From Acheta domesticus (lineage: Eukaryota; Arthropoda; Insecta; Orthoptera; Gryllidae), in contig JAHLJT010000631.1 of NCBI GenBank assembly GCA_031308135.1, positions 157,621,276-157,685,275 on the forward strand: DNA of 64,000 nt, written 5' to 3'. The translations under genes and the position numbers were made by a program. Shown here piece by piece: positions 24,480-36,599 of this stretch. The notes under the pieces are model-generated. The model saw nothing but the letters and a program-made list of their open reading frames with translations. It did no database searches and was not told the origin of the DNA. Every line of letters begins with the position of its first letter. The stretch's first letter is position 1.

Positions 24480-24740
24480 TTCCGTTAATATTATGACAAA
24501 TACATTGAATGAATTATTACGTACACCGTGTTATCGTTTGACGATGTAGAAAAGAGACAAATTTTGGACAATGGTCGATCTACTCATATGTTGGGTATTG
24601 TTTTATAGCGTGGTAGCGAGAAAAATGCAAGAAAATTCACTCATTCGTGGTACGATTTACACAAATTTCTCACAGGTAGGGAAGTTGAAACTAATCTTTA
24701 TTGTTGGACATGTCCTTCTAGTCAATTAAGGAGAGTACTT
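24480..24740 (+). pseudogene. Remnant of hAT-type / TTF-finger transposase N-terminus
   Basis: Two short frames on either side of stop codons read LSFDDVEKRQILDNGRSTHM and KFTHSWYDLHKFLTGREVE followed by NLYCWTC. A Trp followed by a few residues, then FLTG, then CxxC with Trp between the cysteines, matches the TTF-type zinc finger of hAT-derived and ZMYM1-like proteins. The HAT dimerisation domain and catalytic core are absent. The GC-rich stretch just upstream (24100-24390) could be its old promoter. Confidence 0.4.
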
Positions 24741-25940
24741 CGAATAGATATGGACATTTTGACACGAAAAATGTATCAATAGATATAAAAAAGACAAGGA
24801 ATATCTGAAGATTACGTATTAATTCAGTGAGTCTTAAACGCCTAAAAAATTGAATCCAGATCTTTATATCTTTTCTATATCTGAATTATTGTCAGAGCAA
24901 CACAACTCTCAACACGTTTTGAGAAACTGAATATCATAAAATCGTCTGCATGTGCTTCGTGTAAATCATACTTTGAAATGCAATTATATCAGTGAGTTTT
25001 GAATAAACTGAATAAAATTACAAACTAATTGGATTGAGGAGCGGAATGGCTCCCATGCATCCTTCTCGGAATTAGCCGCTGTTCAGTGAAGTGTTTTGCC
25101 TACCCTGGACATTTGTTCATGAGCCGCAACTGCAACCTTTCATTTATTTTGGCATATCCTCTTCTTACAAAGAATACATAGTATCTATAAATCCAAAACT
25201 AGAAACAACTGAATTTCTTTAAATATTGATATTCGTTTGCAAGCAACAAAACAGAATGTATAATATTAAAAAATCAAAAATCTTACAATTTCAAGAAAAA
25301 GAACCTTTTTCAACTTGTAAATAACAGAACATTTTAAAAAAATGATATTGCTGGAAAAAGAATTACAAGCCAGTCCTTCACCTATCAGATTTACGATAAA
25401 AGGTATAGAAGTTTCTAAACAAGAAAACAAATAGTATTGCAATACACATTATAATCGCGTATAACTCGAAAACGATGCATCGTAAGTTCGCAAAACCATT
25501 TTTCGCGTCAGTGAAGGAATACGAGTTTAGTGGGAATGGCTGAGCATTGAGTAGACAGGAGGATCGTTTTAGGGAAGGTGTAGGGACACATGGGAAAATG
25601 ACGATGGTCAGCTGGGAGACAGGTGGAGGATATGTGGCGAAATGAAAGAGGACAGGTAAGGAACAAGTGGAGACATGGGGGGTTAGGTAGGGTCTGAATT
25701 GTTTCTTAGGCAATTTTCTACAAAATTAGACCATTTTGAACTTTGCAATATGTTTTTGAAATTTAGATATTTGCTTTCCCCAATTCTACAGCAATGGTGT
25801 CAACAATTCAGAAACCCGGAAGCTATGTAAAATTAAATCGCAATGTAAAACCAAATATGTTTCATGATAAAATTAAATATAATGTTGCATTTACTGTGTA
25901 ATTTCATTTCACACCTTAGCAATAATTCAATTACTATCTT
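24741..25940. other. Unassigned DNA
   Basis: No gene is supported. 25500-25700 is purine-rich on the plus strand; the 111-codon minus-strand frame there (25378-25713) follows from that bias and has no domain. Confidence 0.4.
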
Positions 25941-25949
25941 AACGGACCT

Positions 25950-26100
25950 TCGCGAATTCGGTGGTCTAACGGTCAGTCTATCGGGCTGTTGTACACCAGT
26001 TTGCGGGTTCAAATCTGATGGAAGCCGTTGATATTTAAGGGCAAAAGAATCCTTCTTACGCCTTCCTTCGGAGGGAAAGTAAAGTCGGCTGTCCCATGTA
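25950..26100 (+). repeat. tRNA-derived SINE
   Basis: GGTGGTCTAACGGTCAG (A-box region) and GCGGGTTCAAATCTGAT (B-box) at tRNA spacing, followed by a body in AG-rich repeats (CTTCCTTCGGAGGGAAAG). Not an intact tRNA: the acceptor arms do not pair. Confidence 0.5.
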
Positions 26101-27260
26101 GTAGATTTACTGGATGTAAAAGATCAAACCTAAAGGAAGCCTCTGAGATGAATTCAAATCGCCTGTTTCGTCGCCCGAGATAATACCTTCTTTCTCCTCT
26201 AGATGGTGAAAGGAGCGTAGCGAAAGTTGCGTGGTCAGACGGAAGAGCAGGTTTGATGGCCCGAGTCTCGCCACGTAAAATAAAGCATTATAAACTAACC
26301 CTTGTACAGTACCGTTTAATGCCACAGCGCACAGTTTAAGGTATCGTTCAAAGTTGGGTTCTGCTCAGAAGCCGTTTTCATTTTTAAATCAATCACGTAC
26401 GAAGTGCGGAGATTTTACACGGACATAGTATTTAATCACATTACTTATCAAGGAGTTTAAAAATTATCGTTCCTCTTTTAGTATCTACCTACATATAGCG
26501 GAATTTTATCATTCAATTACAGATAAGATACAGAAGGGTTTCCTGAATAATTATGAAATAATCCAAAAATATTTAATAGGAAATTTAAGGATATACATCT
26601 TCCGCAAATATCTTCAAAAGTTTTCCTTAAATGTATCCAATTTCATATAGTTATTCTTAATATTTGTATTCGAATGAACTTCTTAGCGCCTAATACAATA
26701 ACTCCATTCCAGCAGGAGGATCAAGGCAAGAGAAAGGCAACTTTTATCAGCCCGAATCAAATCAATGCATTAGGATTTTTATTAATTTTTAACACGTCCA
26801 ATTTTCAAAAATAACAAAAATTAAAATATTGAAAAGTAAAAATAACAATTAGATATACGGTTCACTTGCAGCATTATAAACAGTGGATTAAACTTTCAGC
26901 CTTAGGATTTCTGAATTGTTTATGTTTCTAAGATTTCAATACAGGATGCACAATATTTTTATTAGTAGTATTTGTGTAAGTGGGTACTTCATTAGTTCTC
27001 ATATTTCATTTGATACTGAGAATTGGGATAAATAATGTGAAGAATGATATATATTAATTTAAATTGTCATTTACACGTATATTCACGACCATTTTTTTAA
27101 ATATTCTACCTTGAAAGTATGTTGGAAAATTTATTTCCTCAAAATATTCTTGTAAAAATCGATAATGCTCCAGTATAATGTGTCCGTCCGTCATACACGG
27201 ATAGACCACATCCAGACCAGCATTCGAGACAAGCGAGGAGTCACTCAAGACTCATTGCAC
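26101..27260. other. Unassigned DNA
   Basis: No gene is supported. The first 200 bp are GC-richer and may belong to the SINE at the left. Confidence 0.4.
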
Positions 27261-27264
27261 AGAG

Positions 27265-27560
27265 CGAAGTCGCTTCCCTTTTAACCAAGGTGATCTGGGT
27301 TCGATTCCCGGACAATCTCATTTGAAATTTGTTGCAACAAAACGAGCTCGCCTGCTTCATAGTGGCTAGTCCAACACTGAAGCGTCGTAAACCCCTCCCC
27401 CTGAGCTAATTCCTTCCCCATTCTGGCCGCTAGGTAATGATGCAGAAGCGCGTGCAGTGTGAGAGGCACATGCGCCTGAGAGACCTCCTAGAGGACCTCT
27501 TGACCACTGTGACGAGACTCTTAATGGAGGATTATTCCTAAGCGCTCAATGCCCACACAA
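27265..27560 (+). repeat. Possible second tRNA-derived SINE
   Basis: A good B-box (GGGTTCGATTCCCGG) lies after GAGCGAAGTCGCTTCCC, followed by a GC-rich body ending near 27540. The A-box is poor, so this is weaker than the 25.95-kb case. Confidence 0.35.
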
Positions 27561-28186
27561 AAGCTGGGAGACACATTGTTTTAAAATGTTTTCTGCAGGT
27601 CCATCCAGTAGATTTAACATTTAAAACCCGTTATTAACGTTTTAAAAACTTTTTTTTTGTTTTGAAGCAACTAAACCGCGTGCAGAGGGGATCTATTATT
27701 CATTCGATTCTTCTCGGCAAGACAAATTGGCACAATCCCGTGCCGATTCTCTCTCTGATATTCTGGAAAAAATCTAGAAAACAAGTGTTTTTAATGGTTT
27801 CAATACAATACCTACGAGTACATGGGTGAAAAGCAGTGAATTTCTATACTATCTTTCTGGCATTTAGATGAATTACTACGAGTCAAATCATTAGATTTAA
27901 CCTAATTTCGAAGGAAACAAATTAAACCAGATTTTTTTAATCGATAATTTTCGATGAAATTTTCTATGCTCGAAAATGCACAAGTCAGGTAACTGTAACA
28001 CGTTTAACTACAAGAAGTTGTTATTTTATTGTACACTCACAAGGAACTAATAAAACTGTTATCATAAAATCATACACGTCGGAGTCGCTACGCTAAGCTA
28101 GTAACAAGTACCAGTGCTAATGAGAAACGATTTTTGATGTTTTAACGAAAAGTATGGGTACTCTCTTTATAAAACACTAGCTACAT
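27561..28186. other. AT-rich DNA, nothing recognised
   Basis: No open frame or repeat boundary is supported here. Confidence 0.4.
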
Positions 28187-28394
28187 TAACTCTGCCTCTC
28201 AAGCTCCATCTAACTTTGCCTCTCAAGCTCCTATGGCCACACAGTATTTCCCATCTTTCTCAGTGGTGCCGCTAGAAGTCGCAAGCATTGCGTGATACGG
28301 TCGCGATCATGCGATATCTAGCGGCACGCTAGACAAAGAAGCGAAGTACCGTGACATATTCCATCATGAAGACGGGCCTTGAGAGGCAAAGTTA
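28187..28394. mobile_element. Two-tier palindromic MITE-like element
   Basis: The outer inverted repeat TAACTTTGCCTCTCAAG at 28211-28227 is matched by its complement at 28378-28394. A second direct copy of the left end (TAACTCTGCCTCTCAAGCTCC) precedes it at 28187. Inside, GTGCCGCTAGA is matched by TCTAGCGGCAC, giving a nested hairpin. No coding frame. Flanking duplication not resolved. Confidence 0.5.
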
Positions 28395-31300
28395 GAAAAA
28401 TCGCAGTATAACCCAATATTGCCTCGACATTTACTTATTGGAAACATCTCTTTCAAAGGAAAACGAGATAATTCTGCCAAAAGTGTAAAATGAACAAATT
28501 TTACCAATATCCCTGCCACGCCCCGCACACTTCCCGTCGACCACTAGCCCCGCCTCGTCCCACACACCTTGCCCCGCCCCCATCACACAACCCGCACCCT
28601 ACGCATGGCCCTAGATCCTTCCTCACTCTACGCATGGCCCGTTCTTTCTTCTCTGACTCACACACTCTGAATGATCCCGCCCTGCTCTCTTCATCCCCAT
28701 CCCCAACCTCGTCATGACTCAGTGATTCAGCCCAGCTCGGATTGCTGTTCTGAAATCCGTAATGCCTACATGCATTGCTGATTTCGTTCAAAAAGGAAAT
28801 GTATTTTTCACTTTCAGGAGATTAATTTTGGAAGCATATTCTTATTGGTTGAATAATAGCAACACATCCACAAAGTCGTTTCAATCTTGTAGTTTTGGTT
28901 GTGCGTTTATGATTGTTTTCCTATGCAGATTACCGAAATATATCGTACAATGATTTCCATAAATTGGCAATAAAAGATGTTATAACTTAAGAAATTAATG
29001 TGAAAATAATGTGATTTATTAGAAATACTTTTCAGAATTTTCTACATTTAATTGCTTTATGTTATTTAGAACAGTAATTGGATTTCTGCTGTCGTTCCTA
29101 AAATAAAATAACATATTACTCGTATATATGTACATAATTAAAGCAGGAAAATATGTTGAGACTTGAGGACAGAAAGAACATTAACATTACTCTTGACATT
29201 TATTAAAAAAACAATACTTAAAAATATACATAATAAAGTAAAATGTACAAGTTGTGACAAAAAGTTTACACGTTTGTAAAGCAGTAAATTCAGTATACAT
29301 TAATACTGATATGTACATATATGCTGCCAATGTATATTAATATTTACAAATGAAAAATAAACTTAAGACTTTTTCAAAAAAACATCACAATAAGGAATGT
29401 TTTCTTTTAAAATGTGCTGCACAAGCATTTTTATTAAAATATTTTATAAAGAAATTGACTAAGTTTTGCTCTTACACTCTAAGTTTAACCCTTTTACAAA
29501 CTAATCTTTGTACCTTTAAATATTGCATATTTGTAATATACGTGCATTAAAACTGTCAGTCCCAGAAAATAAATTGGTGTTTATCAAAACGTTATGAAAT
29601 TACTTTCCAAAATATTAAATTACATAAAAAGGCTAAGCCTGGCCAGTTGCAACATAACAAAAACATTATTTTAGACAGCCACTAGCAAAAGCGGTTCTTT
29701 CAGAGCAAGTGTATTGTGCTTAAAGTTCAATGTTTAGCACTAGCGCTAAAAGTGAAATGATGCTCAAGCGTTCATATAAATCTGTGAATACAACAAAGAA
29801 AACAAAATACTTTTGTGTCACTGCATCAGTTACTAAGGGCCTTAATGTATCGTTCAGTGATTTATATACTAGAATTAAAATAAAATTGAAGTCAGTAAGG
29901 CTGTCTAAAAGTAATGTATAGCACACATGGTAAAAGCGATTTTATTTCACTCGTAGAACTGGGCAACTTGACCTATCGTTCTGCTAGTCGCAACCTTTCC
30001 TACTTGCAAAATAAAATGTCACTTCCATCACTTGTATAATAAATAATTATTACAACATATCAGTGATGAAACCGTATTCCTGGTACTGGCATGAAAAAAA
30101 TGTACATCCTATGAATATTTACTTGTTAATATTGTTTTGATCATCAATTTTCATTCACTACTTTTTTCAATTTCCAGTTTATAATTAATTTATATTCTCC
30201 AAAATATATTCAAGGTTGTTAATTAAAAGAGCACATTTATATATAAATTCAAACAATCGTGTGTCGAACATTACGTGACTGCAGTAAGGTGTCTGATATC
30301 TGCTGTGTCGCACAACACGTAATGATAGGACTCGAGACTTCATAAAGGACCTTAAGGCCTCACAGAGCAATAAGACGAAAATGTACGTGGTAGATAAAAG
30401 AAAATATTATTTTGCAAGGAATATATTTATTTGTAATAAATTGAAAGGATCACTACGTTTCTTAATGTTTAGTTTCACATACGATCGTAACATGTAATTA
30501 AATAACGCTAACGTTTGAAAATTAATCTCTATTGTAAAAACAAGTTGAATATTGCCCTTAATTTTATGATCGCATATAATCATATAGTCAAAGATAGACT
30601 GAATGAAATATCACCATACAGAACAAAATGCCGATAAGAAATTATTCCTGTGTGAATTACTTCAGCTGAAGACTAGAAAGATACCAATGAAGAATCTCAT
30701 GAAGAATCTCTCTGTTGTTCGTAGAGAAAGAATACGTCATACAGAAAATATAATAAACTTAGACAAAATAAATATATGTCATAATCGACACGATTACTAC
30801 ATTACTCAACACATTTTATATAAAGCCTACATTTGTGCTAAATTCTACTTTTTCAAAGCTCTGACGTAGAAAATAGAATTTCAACACTTTTGGTCAAATA
30901 GTCAAAGGATTGGTTTCTCATACTAAAGCAAAACAAAACTACTATTTTGTTTCGCTAAATCATTTTAAAATTCATTGGGCATGTTATAATTTGTACGCAA
31001 TAAAAGTGACCTATTAATTCTGTTCTTAATTTTTTTTAAATTAATTTTCTCTGTCATTTGTAATACTAACCAAAATGCAAAACGAAATTTTGGGTATTTG
31101 ATATCTGCGTACTTCATCTTGTACAGTTTCACGCAGCAAAATGCTTGAGATCAGTAATTCTACAGGAATATATTTTCATGAGAACATAAATTAATGAGCA
31201 ACAATTAACCAGATCACATTGTACATGAATTTTCTTTTTAATCGAGAATCCACCTCCCGAGGAGTGGCGCCATCGGATTATCCATTTGGTAGTTTGTTCA

Positions 31301-31600
31301 ACTTTCATTAGTGGAATATTTTAATGCTACAGAAGGTGGCAGATACAGATGCATAATGCTACAGAAGGTAGCGTTATGGAAAAGGAGGTAGCACAAAGAA
31401 AGAATTAAAAACAAAAAGAAAAAATGAATCGCTCAATAATGTTCACCTTTTTACCTTTCGCGAGTCACATTACATTAATTAACAGACATCATTTTTTCCT
31501 CTCATTTTTCCGTTTATATAAGCGTGCAAAAACGTTTTTTCTGAAACTAAATTGTACTTTAAGTTCATTATCCTCACATTACAAGTATCATAAGTGCAAG
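28395..31600. other. AT-rich intron; C-rich patch at 28.51-28.73 kb
   Basis: 28510-28730 is strikingly C-rich on the plus strand, with repeated CTACGCATGGCCC units; its open frames on both strands are compositional. The rest is AT-rich and I see no gene. Under the splice model proposed for the LRR genes this stretch lies inside their long intron. Confidence 0.4.
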
Positions 31601-31610
31601 AAAACTGTAG

Positions 31611-33440
31611 TTAGCAACATAACTCGTGGCCTCTGAATGCCTGATGTCTACGCACAAGTTCTTCATTTCCACACAAACACTCCCTATTATTATCAACTCT
31701 TCTTTGCCGCTGACGATAACATTTTGCAACAATTAAAAAGGCGACAAGAGAAAGCAGTATTCCAGTAATACAATATATTACAATAGTGATAGGATTGCCA
31801 AACATTGTTCCATGCGATTCACACAAAATTTCATCAGCTTCCGTTTGACTGAACTGTTTTTTGCATTTTAATATGACTTCGATATTTGGGAAACAAGGGA
31901 AAATAAATGTGTTATTTTTAATACCTAATTCTACTTCTTTGGATATTCGTAACTCTTGTTCCTTCCTGTCTCTGAAGATGCCGCCGTGCATGTAAAGTTG
32001 ACGAAGATTAGGAGCACAACTTAACTGAATGTTCCTTATGTCATTTCCATCCAAATACATTGTCTGCACGACTTCATTGCATGGAAGTTGTGTTACATAA
32101 TTATTAGACAGCTTAAGGAAACGAAGAACAGGCACTTCATTAATAAAATTTACATTGCTAATCTTATTATTAGATAGATCTAATTTTTCTAACTTTTTCA
32201 GTTGCGACATTGTATCATGTTTAATTTCATTTAATGTATTATTATTCAAATCGAGACTAGTAATATTAGGTAACTGTTTTAAAAAGTCAATGTTTGTGAC
32301 AAAATTATTATTCAAGCTGAGGGTTTTTATTACATTTCTGCGAATTTTCAAAAATACTTGGGAAATTTTGTTGTTACCAGCAAAAAGGTCTTCTAATGTT
32401 TTAATACTGCTCGCAAATGATATGTCTGACAGTTCATTGTAGGAGACATCAACATATTTCAATTTCGCCTTATTCATCACGCTAGTAGCTGGTATAGCAG
32501 ACAACTTGTTACGTGATAAGTTTATGAAAGCTATGGAAGATCGGCTAACGTTATGTAAAAATGTTGGATTTTCAATTCTATTATCTGCAATATCTAAATT
32601 CTGAAGAATTGTCAAGTTTATGAATGTGTTTTCTGGGATTTCCGAAATTAAATTGCTCGATACATTTAATCTAGCCAAGAATTGAGTACAGTTCAAAAAC
32701 TTCAAATCACTCAGTAAGTTGTTGTTTAGATGCAAGCACCTAAGCTTCTCATCACAGGGGAATTGGGTTTGTTCTAATTTGGATATGTTGTTAAAGCCTA
32801 AGGTCAGTATTGTTAAATTTGTAAAATTGCGTAAAAAACTCAAATCATTTCCAATTTTATTATGCGAAAGATACAATTGTTCTAATCCCTCTCCTGAAAA
32901 AGCTCCAGTTCTCAATTCGCAAATATTATTTCTGTTTGTATGTTTCCATGCTATTTTTTTTGGCCTTTGTGCATCAAATCTCAAGTGAGACAGGAAATTG
33001 TTCGTCAGGTTGAGGATTTCCAAGCTCGGAAGCCCATTTTGTGGCAGGTAGAATTCTGCAAGATAGTTGTGGGATAGGTCCAAAATAACCAGAGATGGCA
33101 AAGATTCAAAAAAGCGCTCATCGATGCTGGCGATCTTATTATAGCTGAGCATAAGTTCTTGCAGGTTGGTAGCGTTGGGCAGGAAGTCCGCGGGCAGCTC
33201 CCACAGGTCGTTGTGAGAGGCGAGGAGAGATCGAATGGCCCAAGCGGAAGGCTCAATGAAGCTGAGGGTGGAGGCGCCAAGGCCATTGCAGGTGACTCGG
33301 CTGCCTTTGCAGGCGCAGGTAAGGTTGGCGTTGATCTCCGGGCAGACGAACGTTGAAGTTGCCGAACATCCTGCCACGGCAGCAAGCGCCCAAATGATAC
33401 TCAGCGACCCAGGTAACATTCTGCACCGGGAAACCACCAT
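31611..33440 (-). CDS. Type I transmembrane leucine-rich-repeat protein, 609 aa
   Basis: An intact single-exon frame. ATG at 33440 is preceded directly by an in-frame TGA. A second in-frame ATG (MLPGSLSIIWALAAVAG, at 33419) gives a cleaner signal peptide and could be the true start. Order: signal peptide, LRR N-cap (CPEI...CACKGSRVTC, about residues 33-52), and about 17 LRRs of the LxxLxLxxN type (LQELMLSYNKI, LVILDLSHNYL, LARLNVSSNLI, ITSLDLNNNTL, LEKLDLSNNKI). Next are a Cys-containing C-flank (CFPN...CKKQ...LCES), one membrane span (about 550-572, PITIVIYCITGILLSLVAF) and a 37-residue basic, Cys-rich tail ending HELCC. The likely role is cell-surface recognition or adhesion, inferred from the architecture; the ligand is unknown. 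It shares its layout with the 17-kb paralogue. Expression could come from its own promoter (CpG block at 36 kb) or by splicing from 39.6 kb. Confidence 0.85.
   Translation of the reverse strand: MVVSRCRMLPGSLSIIWALAAVAGCSATSTFVCPEINANLTCACKGSRVTCNGLGASTLSFIEPSAWAIRSLLASHNDLWELPADFLPNATNLQELMLSYNKIASIDERFFESLPSLVILDLSHNYLAEFYLPQNGLPSLEILNLTNNFLSHLRFDAQRPKKIAWKHTNRNNICELRTGAFSGEGLEQLYLSHNKIGNDLSFLRNFTNLTILTLGFNNISKLEQTQFPCDEKLRCLHLNNNLLSDLKFLNCTQFLARLNVSSNLISEIPENTFINLTILQNLDIADNRIENPTFLHNVSRSSIAFINLSRNKLSAIPATSVMNKAKLKYVDVSYNELSDISFASSIKTLEDLFAGNNKISQVFLKIRRNVIKTLSLNNNFVTNIDFLKQLPNITSLDLNNNTLNEIKHDTMSQLKKLEKLDLSNNKISNVNFINEVPVLRFLKLSNNYVTQLPCNEVVQTMYLDGNDIRNIQLSCAPNLRQLYMHGGIFRDRKEQELRISKEVELGIKNNTFIFPCFPNIEVILKCKKQFSQTEADEILCESHGTMFGNPITIVIYCITGILLSLVAFLIVAKCYRQRQRRVDNNRECLCGNEELVRRHQAFRGHELCC
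33420..33424 (-). other. Possible internal 3' splice site in the LRR exon
   Basis: On the minus strand TTTCCCGGTGCAG precedes A ATG TTA CCT. If used, the exon starts one base before the second in-frame ATG, so a donor ending in a two-base partial codon (AG) would give AGA ATG and keep the LRR frame. The 39.6-kb exon ends that way. The pyrimidine tract is short. Confidence 0.35.
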
Positions 33441-33493
33441 TCATTTATAGAAAGCACTCAAATAAGACATCCCAAACGAAATCGAGCATCCCT

Positions 33494-33498
33494 GCAGG
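33494..33498 (-). other. Possible 5'-UTR acceptor of the 609-aa LRR gene
   Basis: On the minus strand CACCTACCTGCAG then GG lies 54 bp upstream of the ATG. It could accept a noncoding exon from the CpG block at 36 kb, where CG-GTAAGA is a fair donor (exon end at 36056). Confidence 0.3.
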
Positions 33499-33499
33499 T

Positions 33500-34370
33500 A
33501 GGTGACACCCGCATGTATTCTTCTCAACGTTACGTCCAACAGAAGTATCATATTATGGATCGTCATTGAATTTAAAGTTTTAAGAAAGTTTTTTTTTTAT
33601 TGAAACACATAAAAGGTCATTCAATATGTTGGTAAAAGTAAAACATTTCAATTATGTGAACAAATTTCATATGTATTCATTTGTTTCTTCCCATATTTCA
33701 ACTAATATTTTTGGAGTCATTATTTGACGATGAGAATATGGCATTGAAAAATTGGCATTTCTCACACCAAAATACTAAAGTGAAATACCTTTCATTTCTA
33801 TTTAAGGGTAACTAATTAGCTTCAACACTTGTACCTTCATTATCTCTTAAAAAGAAATGTTAAAAATATAAATAATTTCAATTCAATACAAATAATGTGG
33901 AATACTCCCTGTTCAAAAGATTAATGTACAGTTTGTACCAATATACAATAATAAAACATACAATACTCTTCATTCGTGACATTTAATACAAGATCTAGCA
34001 TTATTTAGTATTTTAAACACGTTATTTAGAAACAATGTTTTTACAGATTGTCTATTGGTCAATAGTTTCTGCAACAGCCTATTGCCGTTACGTGCTTAAA
34101 TATCGAATTAAACTTAAGAGCACAAGATCCACATAAAGTGACTTATAAAATACTACAATTGATATCAATGGCATTTTTGAAAGCCTGCTCACGTTCATTT
34201 ACAATTTATTATTGCTTTACATTGTTTAAAAGTGATTTCAGATTGTTATTCTTGTAATAACTTCAAAGTTTAACAGTTACCAACATATTACAAAACAGTT
34301 GTGACTCCTTTACATGTTTTGTATATACCTACCATGAAAATGGTAACGTTTGAGAAACTTTGTAAAAGCC
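33500..34370. other. AT-rich DNA upstream of LRR gene
   Basis: No gene is supported; probably intron or 5' flank of the LRR genes. Confidence 0.4.
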
Positions 34371-34377
34371 AATAATG

Positions 34378-34415
<38 letters not shown>

Positions 34416-34454
34416 TATAATAATAATAATAATAATTATAATAATAATAATAAG
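34371..34454. repeat. (AAT)n microsatellite
   Basis: More than 25 AAT units with a few T substitutions. Confidence 0.9.
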
Positions 34455-34504
34455 TACATTACAAAGTAAAATATTGGCTCTATGTAAATTATTTACATAC
34501 CTTT

Positions 34505-34506
<2 letters not shown>

Positions 34507-34570
<64 letters not shown>
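34507..34570. repeat. (AT)n microsatellite
   Basis: About 32 uninterrupted dinucleotide units. Confidence 0.95.
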
Positions 34571-34572
<2 letters not shown>

Positions 34573-36030
34573 AATATATCTTAATTCCGCCACGATAAGA
34601 TAGAAAGGAGAAAAAATTATACGAGAAGGGTTGTTAAGTACAGTGAACATTCCAATTAAATAGATTTTGCATTGCAGAAAACATCAGCGAAGCAGTGAAA
34701 AGAATCTGTCTACATAGGGACAGATATCGCATAAAGAATGAACATTTGACTGTAGATATTTTCTTTAGTGTGCGAACAGTTAGTGCAAATTACAAATCAT
34801 GCAACCGTGCGGCAGAAATGTTAAAGCAAATTAAATCTTTGTGAAGATGTATGCGAAGCATCATGCTGTCATTTCCAAGCTACTGTGCAGTACATGTTAC
34901 ACATGAATAATTTGACACATTAATAATGAAATAAATGAGTATGAAGTGCTTATTCACAAAACTATGCCTCAAGAGCTGGTTTGCGTAATTAACTATTTCT
35001 TAGAGTAAATGCGAATTCCAAAGAATTACGGCATTTTGTAAAAAAAAATATTTTACACCTTAAATACTACATTCAACAAAATATTAGAATTGAAATATAT
35101 AATTATTTAAAAGAATACTGGAATGTAAGTTATACATTCACTTTTGTATCTATTTACAAAGTTTACCAGCAGAGGAATTTCAATTCTCCCAAATCAAACA
35201 CTCGTAACTTCATCTTATATACATTATCTTTCAACACATCTGTAATTGTTAAGACCTGAAGAATTTAATTAAGAGAAGTAAAAACTCTTCGACGAAATTA
35301 CTACTTATATCCTAATATTACATGACGAGGTATAATTTTTGCTGCATCTTTGTCTAAACGTGCCATGACAATTTGGATTGTTTCTCGCCATTCCGCATTT
35401 TCTAGTGTGCGTCGCTCGCAGAAATATAATAAATTCGTAAGAATAATTCTTATTTTATCAGTACTTCTCCGCTTGGTGTAAAGGTACTATGGGGTAATGA
35501 GCTGTGGTTTTACCTCAATCAGTTATGAAGAAATGCTTCCAAGAATGGGTTAAATAGTGAATTGTCTTTCATTGAATTACGAAACACAGAACATAAATCG
35601 ACATACATTCTAAATATACAAAGAAGATAAAATTTACATTAATAATTATTTAGTGAATCGACTAGTTTCATTGTGCAGCCAATAGATTAGTTACATTTTA
35701 ATTATAAAAATATTAGCGGTGTATGTCGATATTTAATGAAAAGTTTATGTATATATGGTTTATCATCAGCAATCGACATTTATTACCACAAATATAGTTT
35801 CAAAACACATTAACACAATCTCACAAGAACACCATATTGAATTACTGGCGCGATTCCACATAACGGGGCGTGGGGCTTCAACGTTCATGCAAAGGGAGAA
35901 ACGTAAAACACTCATGCAATAAAACGAGTGACATTCCGTGTTTACCTAGATAATTAAAATCCCGCTATTCTCTCCACTTGTATTGGGTGGTCGTTCGTGG
36001 CAAATCAACGAGTCGTTGACCACCAGAAAG
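34571..36030. other. AT-rich DNA, nothing recognised
   Basis: No coding frame or repeat boundary is supported. Composition changes sharply to GC-rich at about 36040. Confidence 0.4.
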
Positions 36031-36040
36031 TCCAAGAGAT

Positions 36041-36440
36041 GGCACGCAGTCTTACCGTATGTCGCAGGCGGCGGCGGCGGCGTCGGCGGTGGCAACCACC
36101 CAGCCGGCGGCGATGGCGGCGGCGCCAGCACTAATGCCATCCGCGGCGCAGCTGCGGCCGCGCCTGGCGTTGGCGGCCCGGGCGGCTTCCTAGAGCTCAG
36201 CGCTGCAGCGGCGGCGGCGGCGGCGAGCGCCCAAGGCCGGCAGCGGGGGCGGGGGCGGGGCGTGCGCGAGCGTGCGTCGCCTGTCGCGGGCCCCGCCCAC
36301 GGGCGCACGTCCCCGAAGGGGCGAGCGGGAGCGGCGGCGCTGGTGCTTGGCGTGCGCTCGCGTCGTTTCGGTTGTAACTGCCAGCGGCTGCGTGTTTGCA
36401 ACTTCTTTCACGGCGCTTTACGACGATGACTGTTCTCAGC
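36041..36440. promoter_or_regulatory. CpG-rich island, candidate promoter
   Basis: About 400 bp dense in CpG, GCGGCGGCGGC runs and GGGGCGGGG (SP-type) boxes, set in AT-rich DNA. Both strands are open for about 150 codons, but the products are only Ala/Gly/Pro/Arg runs, so I do not call a protein. A minus-strand donor (CG-GTAAGA, exon end 36056) points towards the LRR exon at 33.4 kb, and the island lies 2.6 kb upstream of that gene. It could equally start a plus-strand transcript into the GT-rich region at the right. Insect genomes rarely show strong CpG islands, which makes it stand out. Confidence 0.45.
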
Positions 36441-36599
36441 GAGCGGTCGCGCCAGTGAGTCAGGGTGTTAGGACGATGACGCATTTTTGCTTATCTCGTC
36501 CGTGCGGTTGTCACCTTCACAGTGCAGTTGTAATCTCAATTTTTACGGGTCGTGAGCATCATGCATATTTCCATGCATATTCTGTACGGGTAGGACGGT

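Noticed and set aside
28490..28791. 75- and 96-codon ORFs on opposite strands in the C-rich patch
   Set aside because: The products are dominated by Pro/His/Ser or Gly/Arg/Cys because of strand bias; repeated CTACGCATGGCCC units explain it.
35946..36429. 148- and 151-codon ORFs on opposite strands in the CpG block
   Set aside because: Low-complexity Ala/Gly/Pro/Arg products on both strands are expected from GCG-rich DNA. A promoter explains the block better.
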